Shown here piece by piece: positions 39,743 to 51,908 of a stretch of DNA of 64,000 nucleotides. Location: NCBI RefSeq assembly GCF_026914265.1, contig NC_069125.1:8969117-9033116 (forward strand). The letters run 5' to 3'. A program made the translations under genes and the position numbers. The notes beneath the pieces are model-generated. The model did not search any database. It saw nothing but the letters and a program-made list of their open reading frames with translations, and was not told where the DNA came from. Each line of letters starts with the position of its first letter. Positions within the stretch are counted from its first letter, which is position 1. The DNA comes from Mya arenaria (taxonomy: Eukaryota; Mollusca; Bivalvia; Myida; Myidae).

Positions 39743-41684
39743 AACTATTCAGTGTTTTGAGTAGTATATATTTCAGTGCTCTATATCAATAGCAAGGTTT
39801 CAGTATTTAACTTAGATTAACTATTATTTTTGAGTGTTAAATTCACACAATAATATTTCGTTTAATGTCCGAACTATATCAATTGAACATTGTTTACTTG
39901 TTTACAATTATAGTTGTATACATACATGGACAAACTCAAAACTATCTCTTTAGTCACTTTCCCTCAAAATGGTGTGCCTTTTAGCAATAGACCCACCAAT
40001 TAGTGACTTGGTAGTAACTCCATCGATTCAGGATAAAGCTAATTCTAGTTACCTCGCTTTTGTTGATAGCCCAACGTTACTGTTTCGTGTCGGAAAAGGG
40101 TGGCGTGTGGTCCGGACTAAATGACAACAACTCCGCTTTGAGCAGCATCAACCTAATAAAAGAAAGTAGCATTTAAACTTTCAACAGGCTGAGATATTAC
40201 AAAAACGCGGGAAATGAATACGTATTGGGCGTCCTGGTGGGCAAAGAAGTTGAGAATTTAGAGTGAAAAATCGAATCACGGACATATACACCATGAAATG
40301 AAAACTTACTTCTAGTGTTTACATGTCCGTGACCATATACAACATTTCAGTTGTCTATATACATTCAAGCCCGATCAACAGAATTACTTGCGAATGACAT
40401 CACCAAACACATGCCTGCATTTTGTTCAGCTGTCACTGGCGGTTCAATGCGGGGCGTATCCATAAACGAACTGGTCATATTTCACATTATTTAAACCTAA
40501 CGGCTTGCAGACAACAGGTTTTCAACCGAACGTTAGATTCGAATATGGAGGTGTGTCCAAACACAGTTTCACATAAAACCAGCCAAGTACGTACAAGTTT
40601 AGCAGAAAAAAAGGCATTTGAACTGAAAATCTAGAATTCCCTTTTTTAAAGACAGGAAATGCCCAAATTTACCTCCAGTGTATTTTAGACAGAAATTTGA
40701 CCTCCACGATTTCGACACTATCTCATTCCAACTGTTAACTGCTACTTTTAGCCAACCATTTATAACAATCATGTACGAATTAATCATTGGAATTAAAAAG
40801 ATGTTCCAGCTAACGTGGAAACTTTTGTCGACTTGTTAGTCAGAACCGCCTTGCTAAATCAAAACCCGTCCATTGTTTTTAAGATTGAAGCATAATTTAA
40901 AATTCTACTGTTTGTTGCCTTGAAATACTTTTAATTCACTTCTCACCACAAGTGACATAAGATATTCGCATGTTTCATTTATACACCGCATAAAACAATC
41001 AATTTTGAATTGAAAAAATCATTGCCTCTCAAGCAATAAGTAATTTACTAGAATAGTACATAGTGTAAATTAGATAACATGCACATTGGCTTTTTGAGTA
41101 CGATTTCATATTTTAACTCCGGATTTAATTGTGACTTTATTATGAATTATGGTTAAATGTTTTATTATCAAATACATACTTACTATCTACTTTCGAATTT
41201 GCAAGTGTAGAGTAGCTACTAACAGAGCGGTAAGGTACGTTGGTATATTCATATACGCGGTTAACGTTGTGCAATCCCGGGTGAGCCGTAGCATTGTGGA
41301 TCTATATGCGTACATGCACATTCAACCGAGCCTAAAGCGTTTGAACCTCTGCTAACGAGAAGACTTCGGTCGACTTGTTAGTCAGAACCACCATGCTAAT
41401 TCGACACTCATCTTTTTCTATTTTTGTTTTTTAACATTTGAATATAAACAATTACGTTCATGTGGTTGTTGTTTTATAAGCAGAAAATTAACCTTAAGGG
41501 CCTGGTTTCAGGATTAAACGTAATTCGAATAAGTGACTAAGCCACCTGATTGGGTTGCTTCCATTACTGTCTAATAGGATTATAGGATTGCATTCGGTAA
41601 ATGTTCTCTCTGTTTTTCCTTTAAGTGACACCAGATAATTAATAAGGCAGCTATTGCTAAAGATGTTTGTATTTGAATATTGGC

Positions 41685-41745
41685 TCCACTCAGAATGCGC
41701 CACTTTCCTTCAGCGCTCCACTTAGGGTGGAGAGAAACTTACATC
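41685..41745 (-). pseudogene. Truncated U3 relic, unit 13
   Basis: The relic has box C region GATGTAAGTTTC and box D intact. Confidence 0.85.
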
Positions 41746-42251
41746 GTGTCTTATTTGAAAGAAATAATATTTCCAGATCTATTATTTTAATTTGAACACT
41801 CATTCGATAAGCAAAGCTAGCATTATGTCGTAATTCCCTTAACAATAATATGTACCTATAAAACGTTTGTTAAAAAAATGATATAATTAAAAGTGACTTG
41901 GTAGTGATAAGTAACTCCGTCGGAACAGGTTAAGTTTAAATACTAGTTACCTCGCTTTTGTTAAGCTCAATATGTCACAGCCATTTATAGACGCGAGAAA
42001 TCATCATATAAGTACTAGGTTTTCGTTGTGCAATTCCGGGGTGAGCCGTAGCATTGTGGATCTTTGTACAACCGAGCCAAAAGCGTTTGAACTTCTGCTA
42101 ACAAGGTGACTTCGGTCTACTTGTTAGTCAGAGACCACCTTGCTAATTCGACACTCATCCTTTTTGCCGTATATTTGTGTTGAATACATACTTCTACTAA
42201 AAATATGAACAATAATAATAATAAAAAAAAAAAAATGATAATAATAAAAAC

Positions 42252-42311
<60 letters not shown>

Positions 42312-42479
42312 AAGAAGAAGAAGAAGAATGCGTTAATGGCGTTCAAAGAACGATCTGTTTTTGTATTGAATTGTTGTTGCTTCTTGTGGATCTCCAATTA
42401 AACACGTAAACAAGCACACCATTCTGCTGCAAAACAATAAATTTGTCTTACAATGGATTTAATGTTTTTGAATCCTAGC

Positions 42480-42700
42480 ACCACTCAGAATGCGCCCCTT
42501 TCCTCCAACTCCCCACTTAGGGAGGAGAGGAACGTTCATCAATGACAGGGACCGTGCCGCTATGATCCAGCGGCGGACCCTGCCCGCTTCGCGCTCAGAA
42601 AGGGGCGCTCTGTCTCGTCCTCGTGGTGTTAGGTCCCGTCAGTTTTACCTGACGTCCTGGCGACACTTACTATAGAAATGATCCCTAAGAGTAAGGTCTT
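42480..42700 (-). ncRNA. U3: U3 small nucleolar RNA, copy 14
   Basis: This is class C with all boxes intact. The downstream AAG tract is at 42,208-42,328. Confidence 0.97.
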
Positions 42701-44642
42701 AACTATTCAGTGTTTTGAGTAGTATATATTTCAGTGCTCTATATCAATAGCAAGGTTTCAGTATTTAACTTAGATTAACTATTATTTTTGAGTGTTAAAT
42801 TCACACAATAATATTTCGTTTAATGTCCGAACTATATCAATTGAACATTGTTTACTTGTTTACAATTATAGTTGTATACATACATGGACAAACTCAAAAC
42901 TATCTCTTTAGTCACTTTCCCTCAAAATGGTGTGCCTTTTAGCAATAGACCCACCAATTAGTGACTTGGTAGTAACTCCATCGATTCAGGATAAAGCTAA
43001 TTCTAGTTACCTCGCTTTTGTTGATAGCCCAACGTTACTGTTTCGTGTCGGAAAAGGGTGGCGTGTGGTCCGGACTAAATGACAACAACTCCGCTTTGAG
43101 CAGCATCAACCTAATAAAAGAAAGTAGCATTTAAACTTTCAACAGGCTGAGATATTACAAAAACGCGGGAAATGAATACGTATTGGGCGTCCTGGTGGGC
43201 AAAGAAGTTGAGAATTTAGAGTGAAAAATCGAATCACGGACATATACACCATGAAATGAAAACTTACTTCTAGTGTTTACATGTCCGTGACCATATACAA
43301 CATATCAGTTGTCTATATACATTCAAGCCCGATCAACAGAATTACTTGCGAATGACATCACCAAACACAAGCCTGCATTTTGTTCAGCTGTCACTGGCGG
43401 TTCAATGCGGGGCGTATCCATAAACGAACTGGTCATATTTCACATTATTTAAACCTAACGGCTTGCAGACAACAGGTTTTCAACCGAACGTTAGATTCGA
43501 ATATGGAGGTGTGTCCAAACACAGTTTCACATAAAACCAGCCAAGTACGTACAAGTTTAGCAGAAAAAAAGGCATTTGAACTGAAAATCTAGAATTCCCT
43601 TTTTTAAAGACAGGAAATGCCCAAATTTACCTCCAGTGTATTTTAGACAGAAATTTGACCTCCACGATTTCGACACTATCTCATTCCAACTGTTAACTGC
43701 TACTTTTAGCCAACCATTTATAACAATCATGTACGAATTAATCATTGGAATTAAAAAGATGTTCCAGCTAACGGGGAAACTTTTGTCGACTTGTTAGTCA
43801 GAACCGCCTTGCTAAATCAAAACCCGTCCATTGTTTTTAAGATTGAAGCATAATTTAAAATTCTACTGTTTGTTGCCTTGAAATACTTTTAATTCACTTC
43901 TCACCACAAGTGACATAAGATATTCGCATGTTTTATTTATACACCGCATAAAACAATCAATTTTGAATTGAAAAAATCATTGCCTCTAAAGCAATAAGTA
44001 ATTTACTAGAATAGTACATAGTGTAAATTAGATAACATGCACATTGGCTTTTTGAGTACGATTTCATATTTTAACTCCGGATTTAATTGTGACTTTATTA
44101 TGAATTATGGTTAAATGTTTTATTATCAAATACATACTTACTATCTACTTTCGAATTTGCAAGTGTAGAGTAGCTACTAACAGAGCGGTAAGGTACGTTG
44201 GTATATTCATATACGCGGTTAACGTTGTGCAATCCCGGGTGAGCCGTAGCATTGTGGATCTATATGCGTACATGCACATTCAACCGAGCCTAAAGCGTTT
44301 GAACCTCTGCTAACGAGAAGACTTCGGTCGACTTGTTAGTCAGAACCACCATGCTAATTCGACACTCATCTTTTTCTATTTTTGTTTTTTAACATTTGAA
44401 TATAAACAATTACGTTCATGTGGTTGTTGTTTTATAAGCAGAAAATTAACCTTAAGGGCCTGGTTTCAGGATTAAACGTAATTCGAATAAGTGACTAAGC
44501 CACCTGATTGGGTTGCTTCCATTACTGTCTAATAGGATTATAGAATTGCATTCGGTAAATGTTCTCTCTGTTTTTCCTTTAAGTGACACCAGATAATTAA
44601 TAAGGCAGCTATTGCTAAAGATGTTTGTATTTGAATATTGGC

Positions 44643-44703
44643 TCCACTCAGAATGCGCCACTTTCCTTCAGCGCTCCACTTAGGGTGGAGAGAAACCTAC
44701 ATC
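44643..44703 (-). pseudogene. Truncated U3 relic, unit 14
   Basis: The relic has box C region GATGTAGGTTTC and box D intact. Confidence 0.85.
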
Positions 44704-45225
44704 GTGTCTTATTTGAAAGAAATAATATTTCCAGATCTATTATTTTAATTTGAACACTCATTCGATAAGCAAAGCTAGCATTATGTCGTAATTCCCTTAA
44801 CAATAATATGTACCTATAAAACGTTGGTTCAAAAAATGATATAATTAAAAGTGACTTGGTAGTGATAAGTAACTCCGTCGGAATAGGTTAAGTTTAAATA
44901 CTACTTACCTCGTTTTTGTTAAGCTCAATATGTCACAGCCATTTATAGACGCGAGAAATCATCATATAAGTACTAGGTTTTCGTTGTGCAATTCCGGGGT
45001 GAGCCGTAGCATTGTGGATCTTTGTACAACCGAGCCAAAAGCGTTTGAACTTCTGCTAACAAGGTGACTTCGGTCTACTTGTTAGTCAGAGACCACCTTG
45101 CTAATTCGACACTCATCCTTTTTGCCGTATATTTGTGTTGAATACATACTTCTACTAAAATTATGAACAATAATAATAATAAAAAAATAAAATGATAATA
45201 ATAAAAACAATAATAATAATAATAA

Positions 45226-45256
<31 letters not shown>

Positions 45257-45415
45257 AAGAAGAATGCGTTAATAGCGTTCAAAGAACGATCTGTTTTTGT
45301 ATTGAATTGTTGTTGCTTCTTGTGGATCTCCAATTAAACACGTAAACAAGCACACCATTCTGCTGCAAAACAATAAATTTGTCTTACAATGGATTTAATG
45401 TTTTTGAATCCTAGC

Positions 45416-45636
45416 ACCACTCAGAATGCGCCCCTTTCCTCCAACTCCCCACTTAGGGAGGAGAGGAACGTTCATCAATGACAGGGACCGTGCCGCTATG
45501 ATCCAGCGGCGGACCCTGCCCGCTTCGCGCTCAGAAAGGGGCGCTCTGTCTCGTCCTCGTGGTGTTAGGTCCCGTCAGTTTTACCTGACGTCCTGGCGAC
45601 ACTTACTATAGAAATGATCCCTAAGAGTAAGGTCTT
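45416..45636 (-). ncRNA. U3: U3 small nucleolar RNA, copy 15
   Basis: This is the last class C copy. Its unit carries a patch of type I spacer at about 47,125-47,310, a likely gene-conversion tract. The downstream AAG tract is at 45,167-45,264. Confidence 0.97.
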
Positions 45637-47579
45637 AACTATTCAGTGTTTTGAGTAGTATATATTTCAGTGCTCTATATCAATAGCAAGGTTTCAGTAT
45701 TTAACTTAGATTAACTACTATTTTTGAGTGTTAAATTCACACAATAATATTTCGTTTAATGTCCGAACTATATCAATTGAACATTGTTTACTTGTTTACA
45801 ATTATAGTTGTATACATACATGGACAAACTCAAAACTATCTCTTTAGTCACTTTCCCTCAAAATGGTGTGCCTTTTAGCAATAGACCCACCAATTAGTGA
45901 CTTGGTAGTAAACTCCATCGATTCAGGATAAAGTCAGTACTAGTTACCTCGCTTTTGTTGATAGCCCAACGTTACTGTTTCGTGTCGGAAAAGGGTGGCG
46001 TGTGGTCCGGACTAAAAAACAACAACTCCGCTTTGAGCAGCATCAACCTAATAAAAGAAAGTAGCATTTAAACTTTCAACAGGCTGAGATATTACAAAAA
46101 CGCGGGAAATGAATACGTATTGGGCGTCCTGGTGGGCAAAGAAGTTGAGAATTTAGAGTGAAAAATCGAATCACGGACATATACACCATGAAATGAAAAC
46201 TTACTTCTAGTGTTTACATGTCCGTGACCATATACAACATTTCAGTTGTCTATATACATTCAAGCCCGATCAACAGAATTACTTGCGAATGACATCACCA
46301 AACACATGCCTGCATTTTGTTCAGCTGTCACTGGCGGTTCAATGCGGGGCGTATCCATAAACGAACTGGTCATATTTCACATTATTTAAACCTAACGGCT
46401 TGCAGACAACAGGTTTTCAACCGAACGTTAGATTCGAATATGGAGGTGTGTCCAAACACAGTTTCACATAAAACCAGCCAAGTACGTACAAGTTTAGCAG
46501 AAAAAAGGCATTTGAACTGAAAATCTAGAATTCCCTTTTTTAAAGACAGGAAATGCCCAAATTTACCTCCAGTGTATTTTAGACAGAAATTTGACCTCCA
46601 CGATTTCGACACTATCTCATTCCAACTGTTAACTGCTACTTTTAGCCAACCATTTATAACAATCATGTACGAATTAATCATTGGAATTAAAAAGATGTTC
46701 CAGCTAACGGGGAAACTTTTGTCGACTTGTTAGTCAGAACCGCCTTGCTAAATCAAAACCCGTCCATTGTTTTTAAGATTGAAGCATAATTTAAAATTCT
46801 ACTGTTTGTTGCCTTGAAATACTTTTAATTCACTTCTCACCACAAGTGACATAAGATATTCGCATGTTTCATTTATACACCGCATAAAACAATCAATTTT
46901 GAATTGAAAAAATCATTGCCTCTAAAGCAATAAGTAATTTACTAGAATAGTACATAGTGTAAATTAGATAACATGCACATTGGCTTTTTGAGTACGATTT
47001 CATATTTTAACTCCGGATTTAATTGTGACTTTATTATGAATTATGGTTAAATGTTTTATTATCAAATACATACTTACTATCTACTTTCGAATTTGCAAGT
47101 GTAGAGTAGCTACTAACAGAGCGGTAAGTTACTTTTGTATATTCATATGCGCGGTTAACGTTGTGCAATCCCGGGTGAGCCGTCGCATTGTGGATTTATA
47201 TGCGTACATGCACATTCAACCGAGCCAAAAGCGTTTGAACCTCTGCTAACGAGAAGACTTCGGTCGACTTGTTAGTCAGAACCACCATGCTAATTCGACA
47301 CTCATCTTTTTCGATTTTTGTTTTTTAACATTTGAATATAAACAATTACGTTTATGTGGTTGTTGTTTTTTAAGCAGAAAATTAACCTTAAGGGCCTTGT
47401 TTCAGGAATAAACGTAATTCGAATAAGTAACTAAGCCACCTGATTGGGTTGCTTCCATTACTGTCTAATAGGATTATAGGATTGCATTTGGTAAATGTTC
47501 TCTCTCTTTTTTTCTTTAAATGACACCAGATAATTAATCAGGCAGCTATTGCTAAAGATGTTTGTATTTGAATATTGGC

Positions 47580-47640
47580 TCCACTCAGAATGCGCCACTT
47601 TCCTTCAGCGCTCCACTTAGGGTGGAGAGAAACCTACATC
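47580..47640 (-). pseudogene. Truncated U3 relic, unit 15
   Basis: This is the last relic of the array, with box C region GATGTAGGTTTC and box D intact. The decayed unit 16 has none. Confidence 0.85.
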
Positions 47641-48128
47641 GTGTCTTATTTGAAAGAAATAATATTTCCAGATCTATTATTTTAATTTGAACACTCATTC
47701 GATAAGCAAAGCTAGCAATATGTCGTAATTCCCTTAACAATAATGTGTACCTATAAAACGTTGGTTCAAAAAATGATATAATTAAAAGTGACTTGGTAGT
47801 GATAAGTAACTCCATCGGAACAGGTTAAGTTTAAATACTAGTTACCTCGCTTTTGTTAAGCTCAATATGTCACAGCCATTTATAGACGCGAGAAATCATC
47901 ATATAAGTACTAGGTTTTCGTTGTGCAATTCCGGGGTGAGCCGTAGCATTGTGGATCTTTGTACAACCGAGCCAAAAGCGTTTGAACTTCTGCTAACAAG
48001 GTGACTTCGGTCTACTTGTTAGTCAGAGACCACCTTGCTAATTCGACACTCATCCTTTTTGCCGTATATTTGTGTTGAATACATACTTCTACTAAAAATA
48101 TGAACAATAATAATAATAAAAACAATAA

Positions 48129-48159
<31 letters not shown>

Positions 48160-48321
48160 AAAAAGAAGAATGCGTTAATAGCGTTCAAAGAACGATCTGT
48201 TTTTGTATTGAATTGTTGTTGCTTCTTGTGGATCTCCAATTAAACACGTAAACAAGCACACCATTCTGCTACAAAACAATAAATTTGTCTTACAATGGAT
48301 TTAATGTTTTTGAATCCTAGC

Positions 48322-48542
48322 ACCACTCAGAATGCGCCCCTTTCCTCCAATTCCACACTTAGGGAGGAGAGGAACGTTCATCAATGACAGGGACCGTGCC
48401 GCTATGACCCAGCGGCGGACCCTGCCCGCTTCGCGCTCAGAAAGGGGCGCTCTGTCTCGTCCTCGTGGTGTTAGGTCCCGTCAGTTTTACCTGACGTCCT
48501 GGCGACACTTACTATAGAAATGATCCCTAAGAGTAAGGTCTT
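48322..48542 (-). ncRNA. U3: U3 small nucleolar RNA, copy 16 (edge copy)
   Basis: All U3 boxes are present, with the UAAG loop and the GGGUCAU loop. Two further changes turn UGGGGAG into UGUGGAA in the 3' hairpin stem and should weaken it. With its position in the degraded terminal unit, this marks a possibly inactive copy, although the PSE-like block upstream is unchanged. The AAG tract downstream (48,103-48,169) is the shortest of its class. Confidence 0.88.
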
Positions 48543-48879
48543 AACTATTTAGTGTTTTGAGTAGTATATATTTCAGTGCTCTATATCAATAGCAAGGTTT
48601 CAGTATTTAACTTAGATTAACTACTATTTTTGAGTGTTAAATTCACACAATAATATTTCGTTTAATGTCCGTACTATTTCAATTGAACATTGTTTACTTG
48701 TTTACAATTATGGTTGTATACATACATGGACAAACTCAAAACTATCTCTTTAGTCACATTTCCCTCAAAATGGTGTGCCTTTTAGCAATAGACCCACCAA
48801 TTAGTGACTTGGTAGTAACTCCATCGATTCAGGATAAAGTCAGTACTAGTTACCTCGCTTTTGTTGATAGCCCAACGTT

Positions 48880-49340
48880 ACTGTTTCGTGTCGGAAAAGG
48901 GGTGGCATGTGGTCCGAAAACACAGTTTCACATAAAACGAGCCAAGAACGTATAAGTTTAGCAGGGAAATAGGCATTTGAACTGAAAAATTTAGCATTTT
49001 TTCAGTCAGGAAATACACAAATTTACCTCCAGTGTCGTTTAGACAGAAATTTGACCTCCACCATTTCGAACCTATCACATTCTGTTTACTGTAACTTTTA
49101 GACACCCACTTATAACAAGCATGTACAAAAAAATCATTGAATTGAAATAAATGAATAAATTGTGCCTGCTAACGGTGAGACTTTTGTCGACTTGTTAGTC
49201 AGAACCTTTTTGCTAAATCGACGCCCGTCCCTTGTCTTTGATATTTAAACAATTTAAAGATCTACTGTTTGTTCAATTCCTTGCAATATTTATTGTTCAT
49301 TTCACTCTTCATGGCTGACATAAGAGAGTGCCATATATTC
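48880..49340. repeat. Decayed right edge of the U3 array (unit 16)
   Basis: After 'gtggtccga' (about 48,917) the sequence jumps to 'acacagtttcacataaaac', so roughly 400-500 bp of the normal spacer is missing. The following spacer matches the other units only with many substitutions, and similarity is lost near 49,340-49,375. This is the usual picture at the edge of a homogenised array, where exchange no longer reaches. Confidence 0.85.
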
Positions 49341-49834
49341 GTAGTCAGTGTAGATTAAAGGAATAAAGCATTTGAATGTGATTCAGTGGCCCGTTTTGAT
49401 AAATGAGCAATGATCAATCATTTTCATTGAGAAAATTAGTGTGTTCTGCCAGGTATATGTATATAGCTGTAAGTGTACTGTGATCTGCATAGTCTGAGAA
49501 ACATACTCCACCTGCAGACATATGCATTTAGTCACTAGTTGAATATATAATAAACCCAGTCAGATGTGAGCTCTTCTTAAAAAGAACAATGAACACTGAT
49601 CCTGCCAAAAATAGGTTTATTTCTTGGTATAAAAATTACAACAGTATCACTGAAACAACGAAAACACAAATAAACATATAAAACGAATACTTCAAAGGAC
49701 ATTGTTATAACAGCAATAGTAATACAATTTTGTGTATATCAACATGGTTAGCATATACAGGTCGGTGTACGTTGTGGACTTATTAACGTTGTTATAGTCA
49801 GGCAGTGAACACAAAAGTTTTGAACAAATGTTAA

Positions 49835-50202
49835 AGATGCACTCTTACTCCCAAATATGGTTTACCACAATTGATACAATCCTTTTAAAATGCCCAAGAG
49901 GATAAATTAATATCGAAAACAATGGTTATTATGAAAAATACCGAGTTTAATTTGGAAGAAAGGTTCAGAAAACACGGTATATCTACCTTAGTAGACGATA
50001 GTAGATCACAGTAAATCTTTTAGCACTCACCAATTATTTAATATTTTTGTGTTTTCAGCTATTAAATACACGGTTACAATGTTGTTATCAGTAATTAATA
50101 TTTTCCATAAATGCATTATTTAGTTAGTAGTGAAAGGTTTATCACTCAAAAATTATGTTTGTTATACATGTGTATGTATTAATTTTGAATAAGAGTGACA
50201 CT
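49835..50202. mobile_element. TTAA-type MITE, copy 1 (368 bp)
   Basis: It starts after TTAA with AGATGCACTCTTACTC and ends GAATAAGAGTGACACT, an imperfect inverted repeat. A close relative of the same length lies at 60,341-60,708. The right-hand TTAA is mutated here to GCAA. It has no coding capacity. Confidence 0.7.
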
Positions 50203-50339
50203 GCAAGAAAATGCTTGTCTTAAAGAAAATTAAAAAAAATCATCATTTTAAAATGTACAGACTTAACTAGAACTGTAAGCCATAGGCTAACGAATACCCC
50301 CCACCCCTCCATGTCTAGGTTGTTTGCCCTGGAGTTAGG

Positions 50340-50915
50340 CCGGACAAAGCTAATTTTGCCTACAAGGGGAGATAACTCCAGTCAGGGTCATGTGACCTGT
50401 ACCAAATTCACAGAGGCGAGAGTTTACAACATGGCCATTAATTTCTGAAAGTTTGATAAAGATTTGTTGAATAATAACAAAGATGAATCCCGGACAGGGC
50501 TTATTTTGCCTACTTTAACACATCAAGGGGAGATAACTCCAGTCAGGGTCATGTGACCTGTACCAAATTCACAGAGGCGAAAGTTTACAACATGGCCATT
50601 AATTTCTGAAAGTTTGATAAAGATTTGTTGAATAATAACAAAGATGAATCCCGGACAGGGCTTATTTTGCCTACTTTAACACATCAAGGGGAGATAACTC
50701 TGGTCAGGGTCATGTGGGTGTACCAATTTCACAGAGGCGCAAGTTTACATCATGGCCATTAATATCTGAAAGTTTGAAAAAGATTTGTTCAATAACGACA
50801 AAGATGAATCCCGGACAAAAAAAACGGACGGACAGACGGACAGACGGACAGACAGACAGACAGACAACCCGATTCCAGTATACCCCCCCCCAAACTTTGT
50901 TTTGGGGGGTATAAC
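50340..50915. repeat. Three 161-bp direct repeats with a GACA/GACG tail and a C-run hairpin
   Basis: The motif 'caaggggagataactcc' recurs at 50,363, 50,524 and 50,685, a period of 161 bp. Each is followed by 'gtcagggtcatgtg' and 'catggccattaat'. The third copy ends in a (GACA/GACG)n run (50,826-50,867). It is followed by an inverted pair ATACCCCCCC...GGGGGGTAT (50,880-50,912). I recall this layout as a dispersed bivalve repeat of unknown class. Confidence 0.7.
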
Positions 50916-51247
50916 AAGTTTTATCTTTATTAAACGATATAAGTTCTGGATATACATAAATCTGATCAGTGTGCCTGTCATTTGCTGTCTGTCGGTTCAT
51001 CATAAAAGTAGGTTCTATTACTCAAATACAAAAGAGATTAAACAAATCTTTGCCACATTAAATCTATGAGTGTTTTTTAAATGAGTTTCCTCCTAGAAAA
51101 TATACTGATCTCTTAGACAGCACAAAATGAACAAATTGTAATAATCCACATACATGTATACAATTCAAAAGAAGAAATTAACAAAAGTATAAATAAATTA
51201 TGAACTATATAACAGAGATTCACACTCTTATTGATCAGTGTCTACAT

Positions 51248-51322
51248 CGTCACCTTAGTGCAAGAACTCAATATCTGCTTCTATTTCTATATGAGTAATT
51301 GAGTTATTGCACTAAGGTGACG
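51248..51322. repeat. 75-bp near-perfect hairpin with 4-bp flanking duplication
   Basis: The left arm 51,248-51,272 starts CGTCACCTTAGTGC. The right arm 51,298-51,322 is its inverted copy, matching at 24 of 25 bases around a 25-bp loop. ACAT flanks both sides. It could be a very small foldback element or a miRNA-like hairpin. Confidence 0.6.
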
Positions 51323-51475
51323 ACATGTTCATATGTACATGTATGCCACTTGTGTCTTTCGACTGTACTAGTGTAAACAAATTCAACCTTTTCTGAAATT
51401 TCATAATCAATGGCAGAAATACACTGAAATTTTAATTTTAATTCAAGCTTAAATTAAAATACAAACATTATTTTA

Positions 51476-51908
51476 GGCCACACCAATTTAAGGTTTTGTT
51501 CTTCGCATTCGAGCCGAGAAATTGCAGTGAGTGAGTGATTTTTTTTTATTTCGATTAAAAACAGGAGCTGGCAAAGGCAAACAATTTACCAAATATAGTT
51601 GATATTGAGACCAATAATCCTTAACAATTACATTATTATTTATTTAAAGAAAATACTCCAAAAAAAAACAACAGTGTTTACGATGTTGTCACATATATAT
51701 AATGTTACATCATTAATGATGCTTAATGCATGTTAACATGGCTGAAATAAAAAGCATTGTTTAATTATTTATATTCCATATTTTGGGTGAAAATTCGAAG
51801 CAGAAGCTCTAAAGACTATATTTATTTGCATCATGCAACTGAAAAATAAGTCTAGTAAATCCGAAAAAAGAAATCAATAAATCAATTCTATATCAATTGT
51901 GTGTGGCC
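51476..51908. mobile_element. MITE with GGCCACAC ends
   Basis: It starts GGCCACACCAATTTAAG. Its other end, read on the minus strand, is GGCCACACACAATTGAT. The flanks are TTTA on the left and TTAA on the right, suggesting a TTAA target. Internal segments near both ends (ttcttcgcattcg; ttcgaagcagaag) are also partly inverted. It has no coding capacity. Confidence 0.6.

Larger units (their letters stand above)
1..49340 (-). repeat. Tandem array of about 2.9-kb units, each with one U3 snoRNA gene
   Basis: Sixteen U3 genes repeat head to tail. Unit lengths, U3 start to U3 start, are 2901, 2884, 2869, 7136 (2848 without an insertion), 2875, 2856, 2989, 2916, 2985, 2963, 2946, 2950, 2958, 2936 and 2906 bp. 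Along the plus strand a unit has U3 with its 5' flank, then a block near 'gtgacttggtag', a long AT-rich spacer, a block near 'gttgtgcaatcccgggtgagcc', a 61-bp U3 relic, second copies of both blocks, and an AAT/AAG microsatellite before the next U3. The window opens inside a unit, so the array continues to the left. It fades out at about 49,340. I see no rRNA, 5S, histone or other snRNA gene in the spacers. Confidence 0.95.

Noticed and set aside
1-49340. Ribosomal DNA intergenic spacer or 5S array
   Set aside because: I see no 18S, 5.8S, 28S or 5S sequence in any unit.
50710-51069. Overlapping ORFs rich in Arg/Asp/Gln or Cys/Val/Ser
   Set aside because: They are translations of the (GACA/GACG)n run in a dispersed repeat.
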